Positions 45,990 through 58,057 of a stretch of 64,000 nucleotides of DNA are shown here, piece after piece. Positions within the stretch are counted from its first letter, which is position 1; every line of letters begins with the position of its first letter. Source of the DNA: Sweltsa coloradensis (lineage: Eukaryota > Arthropoda > Insecta > Plecoptera > Chloroperlidae). The notes under the pieces were generated by a model that was not told the DNA's origin, made no database searches, and was given only the letters and a program-made list of their open reading frames with translations. The translations under genes and the position numbers were made by a program. The stretch covers positions 248,001 to 312,000 of the forward strand of contig JAMZAV010001061.1 of NCBI GenBank assembly GCA_024449915.1, written 5' to 3'.

Positions 45990-47640
45990 CAAAAGTGGCG
46001 AGTATTGTTGTTTTAAATGTGTAAATGAGAAAAGGTCGTGGTTCTATGATTAACACGCGTAATAGGGAAGCCTCACGTGACGTCACAGCTCGCCGGCAAG
46101 TGGCCGCGAGCCGAACTGATGGACAAGCATTCTAATTTCGCAAGTTGACGCCTGGTGAACGGCTCAACAAAGATCACGCTCTAACTTTTATCCTATTCAT
46201 TATGTGGAAAAAACATAAGAGAAATATTATTTAGCAAACATATTATTTCTTCTAATGGCCATTATCTCGAATTTTTTAACAGAACCGTTAGTTTGTTATA
46301 ACAATTTACGCATTACAAATGACAAAATTATCAACAACTTTAGGTCTTCTCAACTTCATTGATAAAAAACTACTGATCGGATTTCAACAAGAATTCTCTC
46401 TAAATATGCATCCAACTTATAAGACAAGAAATAAGTTAACTTTCTCGATAGAAAAAGCACTGAACGAAATTTTACAGCATAGCGTGCAGTTTTTCACGGC
46501 TCATCCGCACGTCAAAAGCGCGTATTTTAGATGAAAACACATACCATGCATATTACCCTATGCTATAAATTTTTGTTCTGTGCACTTTCTATCTAGAAAG
46601 TTTATTTATTTCTTGTCTAAACAGTCCGATGAATTTTTTGAAAGAGGTCTTGTCAAAATCCGATCACTAGGTTTTTGTCAATTGAACTTGTTTTATTTAA
46701 TTTCATAAAAAACAAGTTAAAGTCTTAAATGTTATTTCAATACGTACATCGATATAACACGTTAACGTCTGTCTAAAAATTCAAAATAATCGCTATTAGA
46801 AGGAATGATATATTTGCTAAATATTATTCCTCTTAAGTTTTTTCACAATAATGAATAGGGTAAAAGTTAGAACGTGATAAGTTGTGCGACGTTCAGCACG
46901 CGTCCACTTGCGAAACGATGGTTGCTTGTCCATCAGTTGGGCTCAAAGCGGAGAATACCCCTCATTCCCCTCGATTTGTGACGTAGTTGCTAGTAGCCAA
47001 TTCTCTTTGATTGTTGTAAAAGTGGTGAGTATTGTGGTTTTAAATGTGTAAATGAGAAAAGGTCGTGGTTCTAATAAAAACTGCACCGTAATTCTCTTTG
47101 ATTGTTGTAAAAGTGGTGAGTATTGTTGTTTTAAATGTGTAAATGAGAAAAGGTCGTGGTTCTATTAATAACACGCGTAATTCTCTTTGATTGTTGTAAA
47201 AGTGGTGAGTATTGTTGTTTTAAATGTATAAATGAGAAAAGGTCGTGGTTCTAATAATAACACGTGCATATCTCTTTGATTGTTGTAAAAGTGGTGAGTA
47301 TTGTTGTTTTAAATGTATAAATGAGAAAAGGTCGTGGTTTTAATAATAACATGCGTAATTCTCTTTGATTGTTGTAAAAGTGGTGAGTATTGTGGTTTTA
47401 AATGTGTAAATGAGAAAAGGTCGTGGTTCTAATAATAACATGCTTAATTCTCTTTGATTGTTGTAAGAGTGGTGAATATTGTGGTTTAAAATGTGCAAAT
47501 GAGAAAAGCTCTATAAACACGTAATTCTTTATTGTTAAAAGTGGTGAATATTGTGGTTTAAAATGTATAGGCCTATAAATGAGAAAACCTCGTGGTTCTA
47601 ATAATAACATGCTTAATTCTCTTTGATTGTTGTAAGAGTG
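45990..47640 (-). repeat. Right-arm array, ~89-bp unit, about eight copies
   Basis: Inverted units AATTCTCTTTGATTGTTGTA...AAATGAGAAAAGGTCGTGG. One unit is separated from the rest by the 46064-46998 insertion. Confidence 0.92.
46064..46998. mobile_element. 935-bp inverted-repeat element in the right array, AAT flanks
   Basis: The arms of ~250 bp are inverted (TCTAACTTTTATCCTATTCA versus its mirrored form near 46855). AAT (46061-46063, 46999-47001) flanks it; without it the array unit is continuous. GTGACGTCAC, a CRE-like palindrome, lies at 46078-46087. Confidence 0.65.
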
Positions 47641-47747
47641 GTTTATTTTTGTTAAAACTTACGTGGCAAGCGTTTAAATCCCGCGCGCGAATGCATATCG
47701 TGCTAGTTCTTTTCCTTCTTTTAGCGTATTTTATTGTTAAAATCGTA

Positions 47748-49067
47748 GGGGAGATTGGGGTAATAAGGAATTGGGGTAATTGGGAACAAGCCCTATAATT
47801 AAGAAATTTGAAGATGTAAATTTTTATGAAAAATTGTTTGGTAAGGAACATACCTTCTTCTTTGATAATGTTATCAATTTTACTGAAAACAATAACTTTT
47901 GATTGGTGTTTTTAGGACTCTTGTAAGGTACTGCAAAGAAAAGTGTAAAATGTTTCTAAGAATGTTTTAAAAATCAAATTTTCCTTTCTTATTAAGAATT
48001 AATTGTAGTAAAGACTGTATGCTTATTTTACTGCTTACATATGAGAGTGCCTTATTTTGATTTTTGTAATTTTTTAATTCCTATTTGCCCCAAGAATTTA
48101 ATTTTTGGGGTAAAAGGGAACACCCATGAGGGGTAAATAGGAATGAGTCATATAGTGTAATGCTATATCATAGGGGTAAATGGGAACAAACATGTCTCGT
48201 CATGCAGGTAGGGTAATAAGAATCCACAATCATCAACCACTGGAAATTGAAGTAAAATTCCTAGAGCGTAGAGGTAATATCTTTGCTTGGCCCTTGAGGG
48301 ATGACTTTGACATCATTCAAGAGGCAATTCTTTTCCTAGGCCCAATTAAGCTCATTGGGGTCACTAAATTTAATTTAGAACCAGATCCAAAAATAATTCA
48401 ATCATTTTGGGAAAAGTTTAAAACACAACAAGGAGGCCCTGATGAAAATCTGGGTTAATAAATTAAATGTGAGGGAAGTGTTCCTTATTGCCCCCACTTA
48501 AAAAGTGTATATTTTTCCTATTAAACAGTAATTCATGCAAAACAATTTCTATATTTGTAATTTTTCATGATACAAATACTTTTTTTAAATATTAACATCA
48601 TGCTATGAGAAGCTTTGTGTAGTTTTAAGACAAAAATTACAGTTAAAAAAAACTGTAATGTCATGTTTCTAGCTATTAAAAAAATACTACAATTTGCATC
48701 TGTTCTAACTTTGTCAATAAGCAAGATACCAAGATGAATTCTTTTGCTATGGTACTTAATTATACTACAAATACCTATGTTCCTATTTGCCCCATGTATT
48801 TTTAATGCACCTACCTTGCTTCTTATAATGCTTGTTCCTTATTGCCCCAAAATGTTGGGGTAATAAGGAACAATATGCGCGTGTAGAAAAAAAATCATTG
48901 CATCTAAAATAACACATGAATGCAAAATATTTAATTTTATTAAGAAAGCCAATGTTTCAATGTATCTGATACCACTAAAACATTTATAATATGTTTTTCT
49001 AGTTATATGTAAATTGAGATCATAGGTCAACTTACACAAATTTGTTCCTAATTACCCCAATCTCCCC
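47748..49067. mobile_element. 1.3-kb DNA element, GGGGAGATTGGGGTAAT ends, TA TSD
   Basis: GGGGAGATTGGGGTAATAAG and its inverse close the element. TA (47746-47747, 49068-49069) is the duplication, confirmed because the uninterrupted left arm of the host element reads straight through. GGGGTAA(T/A)...GGAAC motifs recur inside on both strands. It probably belongs to the Tc1/mariner-pogo range. Confidence 0.88.
48180..48458 (+). pseudogene. 92-aa frame, possible transposase tail
   Basis: The frame contains LEIEVKFLERRGNIFAWPLR, DDFDIIQEAILFLGP and DPKIIQSFWEKFK. The pattern (basic strand, WP, acidic, I/L..L.PP-like) resembles C-terminal tails of some DNA-transposase proteins. I cannot name the family. 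It is the only sizeable frame in the element. Confidence 0.35.
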
Positions 49068-49319
49068 TATGAATAAAACATAATACAATACATAAATATG
49101 TGCTGAACACTATTTATACAATGATATTGGTTATTTCCAGCTAGAAACCCCATTTACTACCCATGCAGTCTTAAGTTGAAAACTCCATGTTAAATTACCA
49201 CCGTGGGATCTAGGGATACACCTACATCCCACGACCGTGGCGTCTGAGGTTTTCAGCAGCAGCCACGATCGTGGTTCGAGACTCGGCCTTATTTAATTGA
49301 TATAAAGCTAGTTATGTCC

Positions 49320-50150
49320 GTTGTAACAGAATTACATAGAAAAAGCCATGGTAAAAAGTTAGTTCAATCAATCAGAAATTCCTGTGAATTGAGTTAAATT
49401 GGAATAATTATAGCCTATTGATTGTAGGCCTACACATGGTACAACAAAGGTTAGGGGTAATTAATGTATTGTGTTACAGAATTACATATGGATGTAACAG
49501 AATTACGCTTGTGATTTAAATAGGTAGCTCTTTAGGCCTAATGTGATAAGATTGAAATAAAGATGAAAACAAAAACACAATTTCATTAGGCAGTCAATGT
49601 TTGTTTATTTGGATTAAGGACGCGTCAACCGTTAGGTCATAATGCACCACTCTAGCCTAAGGGATGGGGGGAGGATGGCCCCATGCTGGTCAGAACCAGC
49701 CACGGGTAGGGGTAGGCCTATGGCACATTTAGACATAATTTTAGTCGTTTTTTTAAGTTTTAACAGTGGTAACAGAATTACATAATATAGCTGTAACAGA
49801 ATTAAGCTTGTGATTTAAATAGTTTAATTAGGCCTATGTGATGAGAGTGTCACAAAAATTAAAACATAACATGTCATTAGTCAGTAAATAGGTAGGCCTA
49901 TGGCATTTTTAAACATAATTTTAGTTGTTTTAACAGTGGTTTAAATTAATTCTGTTACGATTTGGTAATTCTGTTAGCCCCTACGCCTCAAATTAAATTA
50001 ACTAATGATATATATTCATATAAATTAGGGTAGGGTTATTATTTTAATGCTCCATCTATAACATTACAAAATAAAAATAATGAAAATATAATCTTCTTTA
50101 TTTCACATTTTAAAGAGAAAACGGTGCTTTTTTGTAACAGAATTACGAGT
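49320..50150. repeat. Cluster of the 13-mer GTAACAGAATTAC on both strands
   Basis: About eight exact or one-mismatch copies occur near 49324, 49474, 49494, 49768, 49793, 49946, 49970 (inverted) and 50133, with one outlier at 42952. GGGGCTAACAGAATTACC (inverse of about 49969-49986) may be a terminus. Confidence 0.75.
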
Positions 50151-50300
50151 GTGAAACTCAATCAACATGATTCATAGAAAAAAGAGTTTTAGTACATAAT
50201 ACACATTTGAAGCACGCCATAGGCCTAGTGTTGAGTTTAACAATACCTGAGGCATTTAGAACTCATAATAGTCATCTTTAAATTATTACATTTTAATAAA

Positions 50301-51029
50301 CTAGGAAACGCTCAGTTGGACGCGTTGATAAGCGAGCACGTGCTATAGCTAGACCCACATTGCACATTTTTTTAAATTTTAAAATTTGCGACGTTCGCTG
50401 TCCACAGGGCCATGTTTCCAATATTATTTGTTATTGCCAAGGTATTTGGGTAAACCCGTGTGTAAACCTTGACTTTGTGGATAAAATCCACCGCCATCTA
50501 GAGGACCGTGACTCCTTGGGAAAACTATTTAAACTCTTTGGTGACAAATAATAGACTGCTTCCTCGAAAGTATTTTGATTACTTCTAGGTGGCAGTGCAT
50601 TAGAAACTTCGCGCGTCTTTTCGTTGCCATGGCAACGTTACTTTTGTTATAATGTAATTTCCATCTACACTACTTATCGGATCAAAATAAAATTAGCATA
50701 TTCGTGACCGGACGGACATTCTAAATGATTTGGCTATCTCAGATTTTGTCGCCGTTTAGTTTGAAAAAAAAACTTTCGATTAACTTTAATGTAACTTTTT
50801 AACTTTTTGAACGATTTTGCTACAAAACTAATGGCATTCAATCGAGAACGAAGCTTGCGGATGGTCAAAATTTCAACTCGATCCGAGCCCCCGTTCGAAC
50901 GTTATGGCGAGACATACAAAAAAAAAACAAAAAAAAACAAAAAACAAACAAACAAACAAACAAAAAAAAAAAACAGTGATTTAATTTTTCCGGCAGAGTC
51001 AAATGGAAACGCTCGCTTTGCTCGCTTAA
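50301..51029 (-). mobile_element. Helentron-like family C copy 1
   Basis: On the minus strand the 5' end is TTAAGCGAGCAAAGCGAGCG at 51029. The 3' end has the inverted block GCTCGCTTATC, hairpin AACGC(N10)GCGTT and CTAG at 50301. AC-rich tract near the 5' end, as in Helentron-associated repeats. Confidence 0.78.
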
Positions 51030-51036
51030 AAAATAA

Positions 51037-52491
51037 TTGAACGAGTGAGCGTAGCGAACGTAGTGATTTCCATTCGACTTAAACGGCCCTTATTGTTTTT
51101 CTGCGTGCGTGCGTGTGTGTGTGTACGTTAAAAATCAGCCGAATCGCTGAACAGATTGCGCTGAAATTTTAAACGGACATCCGGTACGAGTTTATTGAGA
51201 ACTGCTAACAAAATCAGCAAGATTCATTGCGATTTAAACATACAAGAAATAATAAACTGAAAAATAGACTTCCAATGTTATGAAATTATTTTAACGACAA
51301 TGTTTTAGATTTTGAAAAGATATTTTTTGTTTTTTATTTACCTGGCAGTGAAATGCCGTGTCCATTCAAGGTCTGTCGAATGTTTTAAGTCAAAGTACCC
51401 CAAATTCCGCTCGTAGATTGAGTAAACCTTGCAATGTTTTCACGTATTTCGTACTGGCTATGTTTACCATAGTAGGCCCTATTGCCACAGATGATGGACT
51501 TCACTGCGTTATATGCATTTCAAACATGTTTATAATTTTTTAAATACAATCTCGAAATTACAAAATCTTTCCCGACCAGGGGATTGAACCCACGTCTCCC
51601 ATATTTCGGCTATAAGGGCGCTTTAGCCAACTAGACCAGGGAAACGCCAAAGTCGTAGTTAGACGAGTGAGAGAGTCATGTGGTGAGTACCCGGGAACAT
51701 ATGCATTTAAGTTTGATAATTATATTCGTATAAATAATAGTTTTTAAAGTTTAGTTGGCATACGGGGACGGGCGCGTCAACTGTAAGGTCATAATGCGCC
51801 TCTCTAGCCTATGATAGGCTAGGTAGACCTAAGGTAGGGGAAGAAAAGTAATGTAATCGGGTACAATGTTTTAGATTTTGAAAATATATTTTTTGTTTAT
51901 TATTCGCCTGGCCGTGAAATGCCGTGCCCATGCAAGGTCTGTCGAATGTTGCACGTCAAGGTACCCACAAAATTCGCTCGTAGATTGAGTAAACCTTGCA
52001 ATATTTTCACGTATTTCGTACTGGCTATGTTTACCATAGTAGGCCCTATTGCCACAGATGATGGACAACACTGCGTTATATTATGCATTTCAAATCATGT
52101 TCAATTATTTTTGAAATACAATCTAGAAATTACAAAATCTTTCCCGACCAGGGAATTGAACTCACTTCTTTCACATTTCGGCTACAAGGGCGCCTTAGCC
52201 AACTAGACTATAGGGAAACGCCAATGTCGTAGTGAGAGGAGTGAGCGAGTCATGTGGTGAGTACCCGGGAACATTTGCATTTAAGTTTGATAATTATATT
52301 CGTATAAATAATAGTTTTTTAAAGTTTAGTTGGTAAACGGGGACGGGCGCGTCAACTGTAAGGTCATAATGCGCCTCTCTAGCCTATGATAGGCTAGGTA
52401 GGCCCAAGGTAGGGGGAAGAAAAGTAATGTAATCGGGTACTTAACACATGGCTCACTCACTCGTTTAACAACGACTTTGGCGTTTCCCTAA
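51037..52491 (+). mobile_element. Helentron-like family B copy 2, complete
   Basis: 5' TTGAACGAGTGAGCGTAGCG; two ~567-bp units; 3' end CTCACTCACTCGTTTAACAA then hairpin AACG/CGTT and CTAA before T. The inverted block CTCACTCGTTTAA mirrors the 5' end. It starts 7 bp after the family C copy. Confidence 0.8.
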
Positions 52492-52528
52492 TAATTAGGA
52501 TTTAGGGATGGATTGTGTTGATACTAAA

Positions 52529-53549
52529 CTAGTAAACGCTCAGTTGGACGCGTTGATAAGCGAGCACGTGCCCCACATTGCACATTTTTTTAAATTTGAA
52601 AATTTGCGACGTTTGCTGTCCACTGGGCTATGTTTCCAATATTATTTATTATTGCCAAGGTATTTGGGTAAACCCGTGGGTTAACCTTTACTTTGTTGAT
52701 AAAATTCACCGCCATCTAGAAGACCTTGACATCATTTCCTTGGGAAAACTATTTAAACTCTTTGGTTACAAATAATACACTGCTTCCTCAATAGTATTTT
52801 GATTACTTCTAGGTGGCAGTGCATAGTGCGAATTTTCGTTGCCATGGTAACGATACTTTTGTTATTATGTAATTTCCATCTACACTACTTATCGGATCAA
52901 AATAAAATTAACATATTCGTGACCGGACGGACATTCTAAATAATTTGGCCACCTCAGATTTTGTCGCAGTTTAGTTTGAAAAAAAAAACTTTCGCTTAAC
53001 TTTAATGTAACTTTATAACTTTTTGAACGATTTTGCCACAAAACTAATGGCATTCAATCCAGATCGAAGTTTGCGGATGGTCAAAATTTCAACTCGATCC
53101 GAACCTCCGTTCGACCGCTATCATGAGCCAAAAAAGCTGCGCGACTTTCCGTTGCCATGGTAACGGTACCTACTTTGTTATAATGTAATTTCCATCTACA
53201 CTACTTGTCGGATCAAAATAAAATTAACATTTTCGTGACCGGACGGACATTCTAAATGATTTGGCCACCTCAGATTTTGACGCCGTTAAGTTTGAAAAAA
53301 AAACTTTCGATTAACTTTAATGTAACTTTTTAACTTTTTGGCCGATTTTGCCACAAAACTAATGGCATTCAATCTAGTACGAAGCTTGCGGATGGTGAAA
53401 ATTTCAACTCGATCCGAGCCTCTGTTCGAACGTTATCGCGAGACATACAAACAAAAAAAAAAAAACAAACAAAAACAAAAAAACAAAACAAAACCAGTGA
53501 CTAATTTTTCCGGCAGAGTCAAATGGAAACGCTCGCTTCGCTCGCTTAA
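52529..53549 (-). mobile_element. Helentron-like family C copy 2, with internal duplication
   Basis: 5' TTAAGCGAGCGAAGCGAGCG at 53549; 3' hairpin and CTAG at 52529. A ~305-bp block (GTTGCCATGGTAACG ... CTCGATCCGA) is tandemly duplicated, unlike copy 1. Confidence 0.78.
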
Positions 53550-53554
53550 ATAAA

Positions 53555-53820
53555 TACAAGGAGAATAAGAACTTATGACAGTGTTACTAAAATGATAAAA
53601 GATTTAGGATGGGATTCTCTGAAGATGCGAAGAAGGAGAAACAGACTGTGTAACTTGTTTCGTGCTACGAAAGGAATGGAGGGATGGAATGAGATTAGTG
53701 AAAAAATTGGAAAAGGATTTTACAAAGGGGGGAAAGACCATAACTGTAAGTTGGAATGCAGTGAAAAAAAGAAGGATGTTGGCAGGTGGTCATTTCTCAA
53801 CAGAACAATTGTGGAATGGA
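53555..53820 (+). pseudogene. LINE 3' coding end, fused to the next LINE
   Basis: The frame at 53592 reads MIKDLGWDSLKMRRRRNRLC, LFRATKGM and, in frame, DVGRWSFLNRTIVEWNGSW. These match the end of the LINE at 59560-60960 (DLGWEELEDRQRMDRL, RTVVEWNG). The frame then continues without a stop into pre-RT sequence of another LINE. Confidence 0.7.
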
Positions 53821-53922
53821 ATGGAAGTTGGTTTACAAATGATTTGTATTTATTGTCATTGCAAGTTAAAAAAGCTTGTCTGAGAGCTAAGCGTATAAAC
53901 AGTACTTAGTCAATTAGATGTT

Positions 53923-55041
53923 TTGGCCTACATTGAGATAAAAAAATTATACAGAAATAGTATTTCAAATGCCAAGCGTAATTATAGTGACAATTATATG
54001 ACGAATGCAAGTAATAAATCAAAGGCAGCATGGGAAGTTATAAATAGTAATGTTGGCCGTACTAAAGGAGCGCATTATGATATAAGTATTCAAAATGATC
54101 AGACCCTTGTCACTTCTCAGAAGGAGGTGGCAGATATGTTTAACAATTATTTTGGTACTAGTGTTACAGAAATGAGGAAAACATTGCCAGTGAATAGTGG
54201 CGCACCAAATACGTATTGTCATCAAGCACCTTCAACAAATACTCGCCCTCCGAATGTTATGTTCCTTAGACCAATGTTAATTAAAGAGTTTTATGACATC
54301 GTTGATAAAGTAAGCAAGAAGAGGTCTGCAGGGTTAGACAGTATCTCTTGTAACATCTTAAAACGTGTTGACATTTATATTGCTGGTCCACTCATGCACA
54401 TTGTAAATGAGTCTTTTATACAAGGTAAATTCCCAGACGCTTTAAAGAGAGCAAAGGTTGTTCCTATACATAAGAAAGGAGATAGAACCAGTTTAAGTAA
54501 TTATAGGCCAATATCCATACTTCCTGTGTTTTCTAAAATATTTGAAACGGCTATGTGTAGCAGATTAGTCTCATTTTTGGACAGTAATTCTTTGTTGAAC
54601 AAGAGTCAACATGGGTTTGTTAAGGGAAGGTCTACTATGACAGCATTGTGTGAATTCGTCTCTTGTGTGATTGATTCTATTGACAAACATAAACATGTGC
54701 TAGGTATTTTTTATGACTATTCAAAAGCTTTTGACAGTGTTAATCATGACTTGCTTCTCAAGAAACTTGAACTCATTGGTATTTGTGGTAAGCCTTACTC
54801 TTGGATACAATCATACTTGAAAAATCGTAGTCAAATTGTATGTATAGCAGGAAAATCAGAAACCGCTTATTCAGAAGAGCTAAAGTTGAGTGTAGGCGTA
54901 CCGCAAGGTTCGGTGCTCTCTCCTCTGTTTTTTATAGTATTTATAAATGACTTGACTGATTCTGTAACAGTGGGTAAAGTTACACTTTATGCTGATGACT
55001 CCAATGAATGTATTAGTAATTATAACGTAGATTCACTTTAA
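53923..55041 (+). pseudogene. LINE reverse transcriptase, 372-aa open frame
   Basis: Non-LTR RT motifs are in order: KRSAGLDSISCNILK (motif 1), AKVVPIHKKGDRTSLSNYRP, SKIFETAMCSRL, SQHGFVKGRSTM, IFYDYSKAFDSVNHDLLLKK (motif A with the first Asp), KLSVGVPQGSVLSPLFFIVF (motif B) and TLYADDSNE (motif C, YADD intact). The frame is open from pre-RT to just past the active site. Confidence 0.93.
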
Positions 55042-55840
55042 TTCTGATGGAAGGCTAGCTGTTAGTCAAATGGTTGATTGGTGTGAGCCAAACGAACTTT
55101 TTATAAATTCAGGTAAAACTTGTTTAATGCAATTTAAGACTAAACACAAAAACATTGACAGGAGTCCTCTAATATAGGCCTACCTTAAGTCTAGTCCTAT
55201 TGTCGAATGTGAGGTAACTCAGGTTCTGGGTGTTTATGTTGACAATGTACTAGACTGGGGTAAGCACATTGACTATTTAAGTGCTAAAGTTGCAGCTGGC
55301 TGTTATCTTATCAAACGACTTATTGATGTATGTAGTTTGCATATCGTAAAATTGGTGTACTTTGCCCATATCCAGTCAAGATTGCAGTATGCGATTACGT
55401 GCTGGGGGCTGTCGCCTCATGCAATCAGGTTATTCAAGTTACAGAAAAGAGCCATTAGATACATGTCACATGCTAGCAGCTTAGCTCACTGCAGAGAGTT
55501 GTTTAAAGAGCTGTACATTTTAACTCTTCCTGGTCTTTTTATTTATAATTCAATTTTATATGTTTTAAATAATGAACAGTTAACTACGACTAATAGGCCT
55601 AGTGATTGCCATGAGCATTTTTTAAGAAAGGATTAATTTTAAGAAAGGATTTTAGAATTGAAGAGCATCATCTTAACATATCATGTACGCGGCCTGATAT
55701 TGCAGGCGCCAGACTTTTTAATAAATTACCCAACTGCTTGAAGAACAACAAGAGTCAATCTTTTAAGGCCAAACTGAAAAAGTTTTTAATTGATAATTCG
55801 TTTTATTCTGTTAAAGAGTTCATGTTATCTTAAAGCATTG
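55042..55840 (+). pseudogene. LINE ORF2 C-terminal part, frameshifted
   Basis: Pieces read GRLAVSQMVDWCEPNELF, VTQVLGVYVDNVLDWGKHID, then the frame at 55337 with HIQSRLQYAITCWG and KLQKRAIRYM, and finally ARLFNKLPNCLKNNKSQSF. It ends TAA near 55832. Confidence 0.85.
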
Positions 55841-55929
55841 TGTGTATTTTGATAGCATGTATTTCCTGACCTGTCTAAATATCATTGTATGATCAAATTA
55901 ATAGACCAATAAATATTATTATTATTATA

Positions 55930-56686
55930 CTAGGAAAACGCTAAAGTCCCGCCGCGTTGATGGATGAGCTTTTTAAAGGTTTTAGTTTGCGTGGGATATC
56001 TTTACTTTTGCAAGTGCTTTGTTTTGCTGCCTACGCATTGTAGGTGAATGTTGTCAAGTTTCTTTTGTTTCTTGTCAATTGGTTTTATTTACCGTAAAAA
56101 ACTTGTATTAAAAGCTTTATTTCTATGAATTCTGGCTAAATTTTTCCACTTTTTCTTTCAAAAGGTACTACATAACCATAACCTTAACGTCCATGTATAA
56201 TATGAACGTTGTAGCCCCACCCGTTTGGTCAGAATTGGCCCAAATGGCACGAAAATATCGCACAAAAAGTCAAAAAACGTATATTAAAAGCTTTATTTCT
56301 CTCGATTCTGGCTAACTTTTTCAATTTTTTCTTTCAGAAAGCAATACATCACCATTACCTTAATGTCCAGGTGAAATATGAACGTTAAAGCCCCACCCGT
56401 TTGGTCAGAATTGGCCCAAATGGCACGAAAATATCGCACTAAAAATAAAAAAAAATCGTAAAAGTACGATATTCATGAGAAATATTTCTTCGATTGTACC
56501 CAAAAATGTAGCAAGTCTAAGTTCAGAGAAAACGAAGGTCGTGTCAAATTTTCATCAAGATCGCATATACCGTTTGCCCGGTAGAGAGCGAACAAACAGA
56601 CGGAAAAACGAAAAAAAAAAAAAAAAACACCCGAGCTAAATTTTTTGGGGGGTCGGTGAAATTGAAGTCTTCGCTTCGCTCATCCA

Positions 56687-56687
<1 letters not shown>
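55930..56687 (-). mobile_element. Helentron-like family A, complete copy next to a microsatellite
   Basis: 3' end CTAGGAAAACGCTAAAGTCC (inverted) at 55930 with GATGGATGAGC; 5' TTGGATGAGCGAAGCGAAGA at 56687. Two copies of a ~190-bp block (GCCCCACCCGTTTGGTCAGA). It starts right at the ATT tail of the LINE and abuts an ATT run at its 5' end. Confidence 0.8.

Positions 56688-56746
<59 letters not shown>
56688..56746 (+). repeat. (ATT)n microsatellite
   Basis: Nearly twenty ATT units. Confidence 0.97.
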
Positions 56747-56749
<3 letters not shown>

Positions 56750-57993
56750 ACATTGCCAGCTACAGCTGTTGAGGAATCCAAAGTGAAAAGTTTCAGAAGA
56801 TGTTTGAGGAAGTAGATTTATAAAGAATAATATTATGATGTCAACGTTTGTTATTTTTGACATTGTTATTAAATGTTAATTAAAAAAAACTGTTAAGTTA
56901 AGTTAAGATAAAAATGTTAAGGATGTTTGGAAGAGTTAGATATCACATTTATGATGTGAAGTTCTGACTTTTGATATTGTAATTAATTGTTAATTTAAAA
57001 AAAAAATTGTTAAGTTAAGATAAAAATGTAAAGTAGCCTACTTGCCACCATGTATAATACAAATTTGCAAGGTATAATAAATAAATAAAAAAAATAATAG
57101 TTTAAAGGGATCGTTCACCTCTTATGTATGTAAAGGTGTACCCAGACGTCTATTTACCTAAGTAGACTCCATTAACAACAACTTATTTCTCGAAAATAAT
57201 CATGATCACCATATATTAATTGTTAAATATGTAATGAAATTGACTATGTTTTTGCCACTTCGCTGTACTGGCAACAACGCACAACACGGCCTTGGCTTTG
57301 GAGTTGAGTAGCCGGGTGTCGCGGCGAACTGAGTTATCGTATTGGACATTTAAAGATGCTTGGCGAGGGGGGATATGATATGTAGTCAAGTATGGTATTC
57401 TCGCTTCAAATTAGGTTGAAATAAAAACGCATGACATGTGTTATTCGGCTCAAGTGTCAAGTGTAGAGGTGTTTACGAAGTTATGTCGTTTTGACAATCG
57501 ACTTGATAAGCGCACAGCGCACTTGCTGTATAGGCCTACACATTCAAAACACCGTACACCTAGCCAAAATATATATTTACTGCTGATGCCAGTAGGCCTA
57601 CGTTATTTGTTCATCCTTTTGTCGAATATGCTGTTGACGTGGATTTTTAAATCTTTGTTTGTGTTTGGAATGGTTCTTTTAATCTATATAGGCCTACCAT
57701 AAGATATATTATGAGTGGGGTGTGCCTGCATACTCGAACGATATAAACAAAAAGCGATAAACTAATGGGACTAAGAAGGAAGAGAATAAACATTAAACAC
57801 TGCCCAGAAACCTTACGCAGACCTCTTCACATCAGTTGGACTGGACACGTGCACTCGTTTCGATCAATCGTTCATGATGACATTGAGGAGTGGTGTAATA
57901 GGTGCAAAAAAAAATAAACGTTTATTATACGTTACAGGGCAAGCGAATTCTTTTCAGTAGTGTTCGTGTAGAGTTTGTACACAAAGTGTCAAA

Positions 57994-58057
57994 ATGTCAA
58001 CCGACAAAGAGTCAAATTGTTGCGACGAGAGTGACTTTATTAGTGAATTGCTTGAAC
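57994..58057 (+). CDS. Possible first exon inside the Kolobok-like element
   Basis: The ATG in context gtcaaaATGTC opens MSTDKESNCCDESDFISELL and runs to a donor-like GTGAGT at 58058. Two acceptors (58106, 58122) offer continuations, one reading FQRCSQYFTPRKALEKKHPS, but neither is confirmed. Not recognised; it may be a transposon gene or chance. Confidence 0.25.

Larger units (their letters stand above)
43124..49288. mobile_element. 6.2-kb Mutator/foldback-type element, 9-bp TSD, four insertions inside
   Basis: The 9-bp duplication TTATTTAAT (43115-43123, 49289-49297) flanks ends that are inverted over about 300 bp (CCACGATCG, GCTGCTGAAAACCTCAGACG ...). Both arms then carry arrays of an ~89-bp unit. 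The right arm is interrupted by a TA element (47748-49067). Two Helentron-like copies and a 935-bp element also sit inside. Nine-bp duplications with long inverted repeats fit Mutator-like elements. No transposase is seen. Confidence 0.82.
53823..55925 (+). mobile_element. LINE (CR1/Jockey-type), 5' truncated, nearly intact RT
   Basis: Pre-RT region WFTNDLYLLSLQVKKACLRA, then the 372-aa frame 53923-55041, then frameshifted C-terminus and an ATT tail at about 55912-55929. The polymerase is the best preserved in the window. Several indels after 55041 and a stop near 55180 kill it. Confidence 0.9.

Noticed and set aside
46078..46087. CRE site as MCTS1 promoter
   Set aside because: It lies inside a 935-bp inverted-repeat insertion within another transposon, so its position is not tied to the gene.
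46990..47640. CRISPR array
   Set aside because: The ~89-bp repeats have no unique spacers, occur inverted in the opposite arm of the same transposon, and the DNA is eukaryotic.
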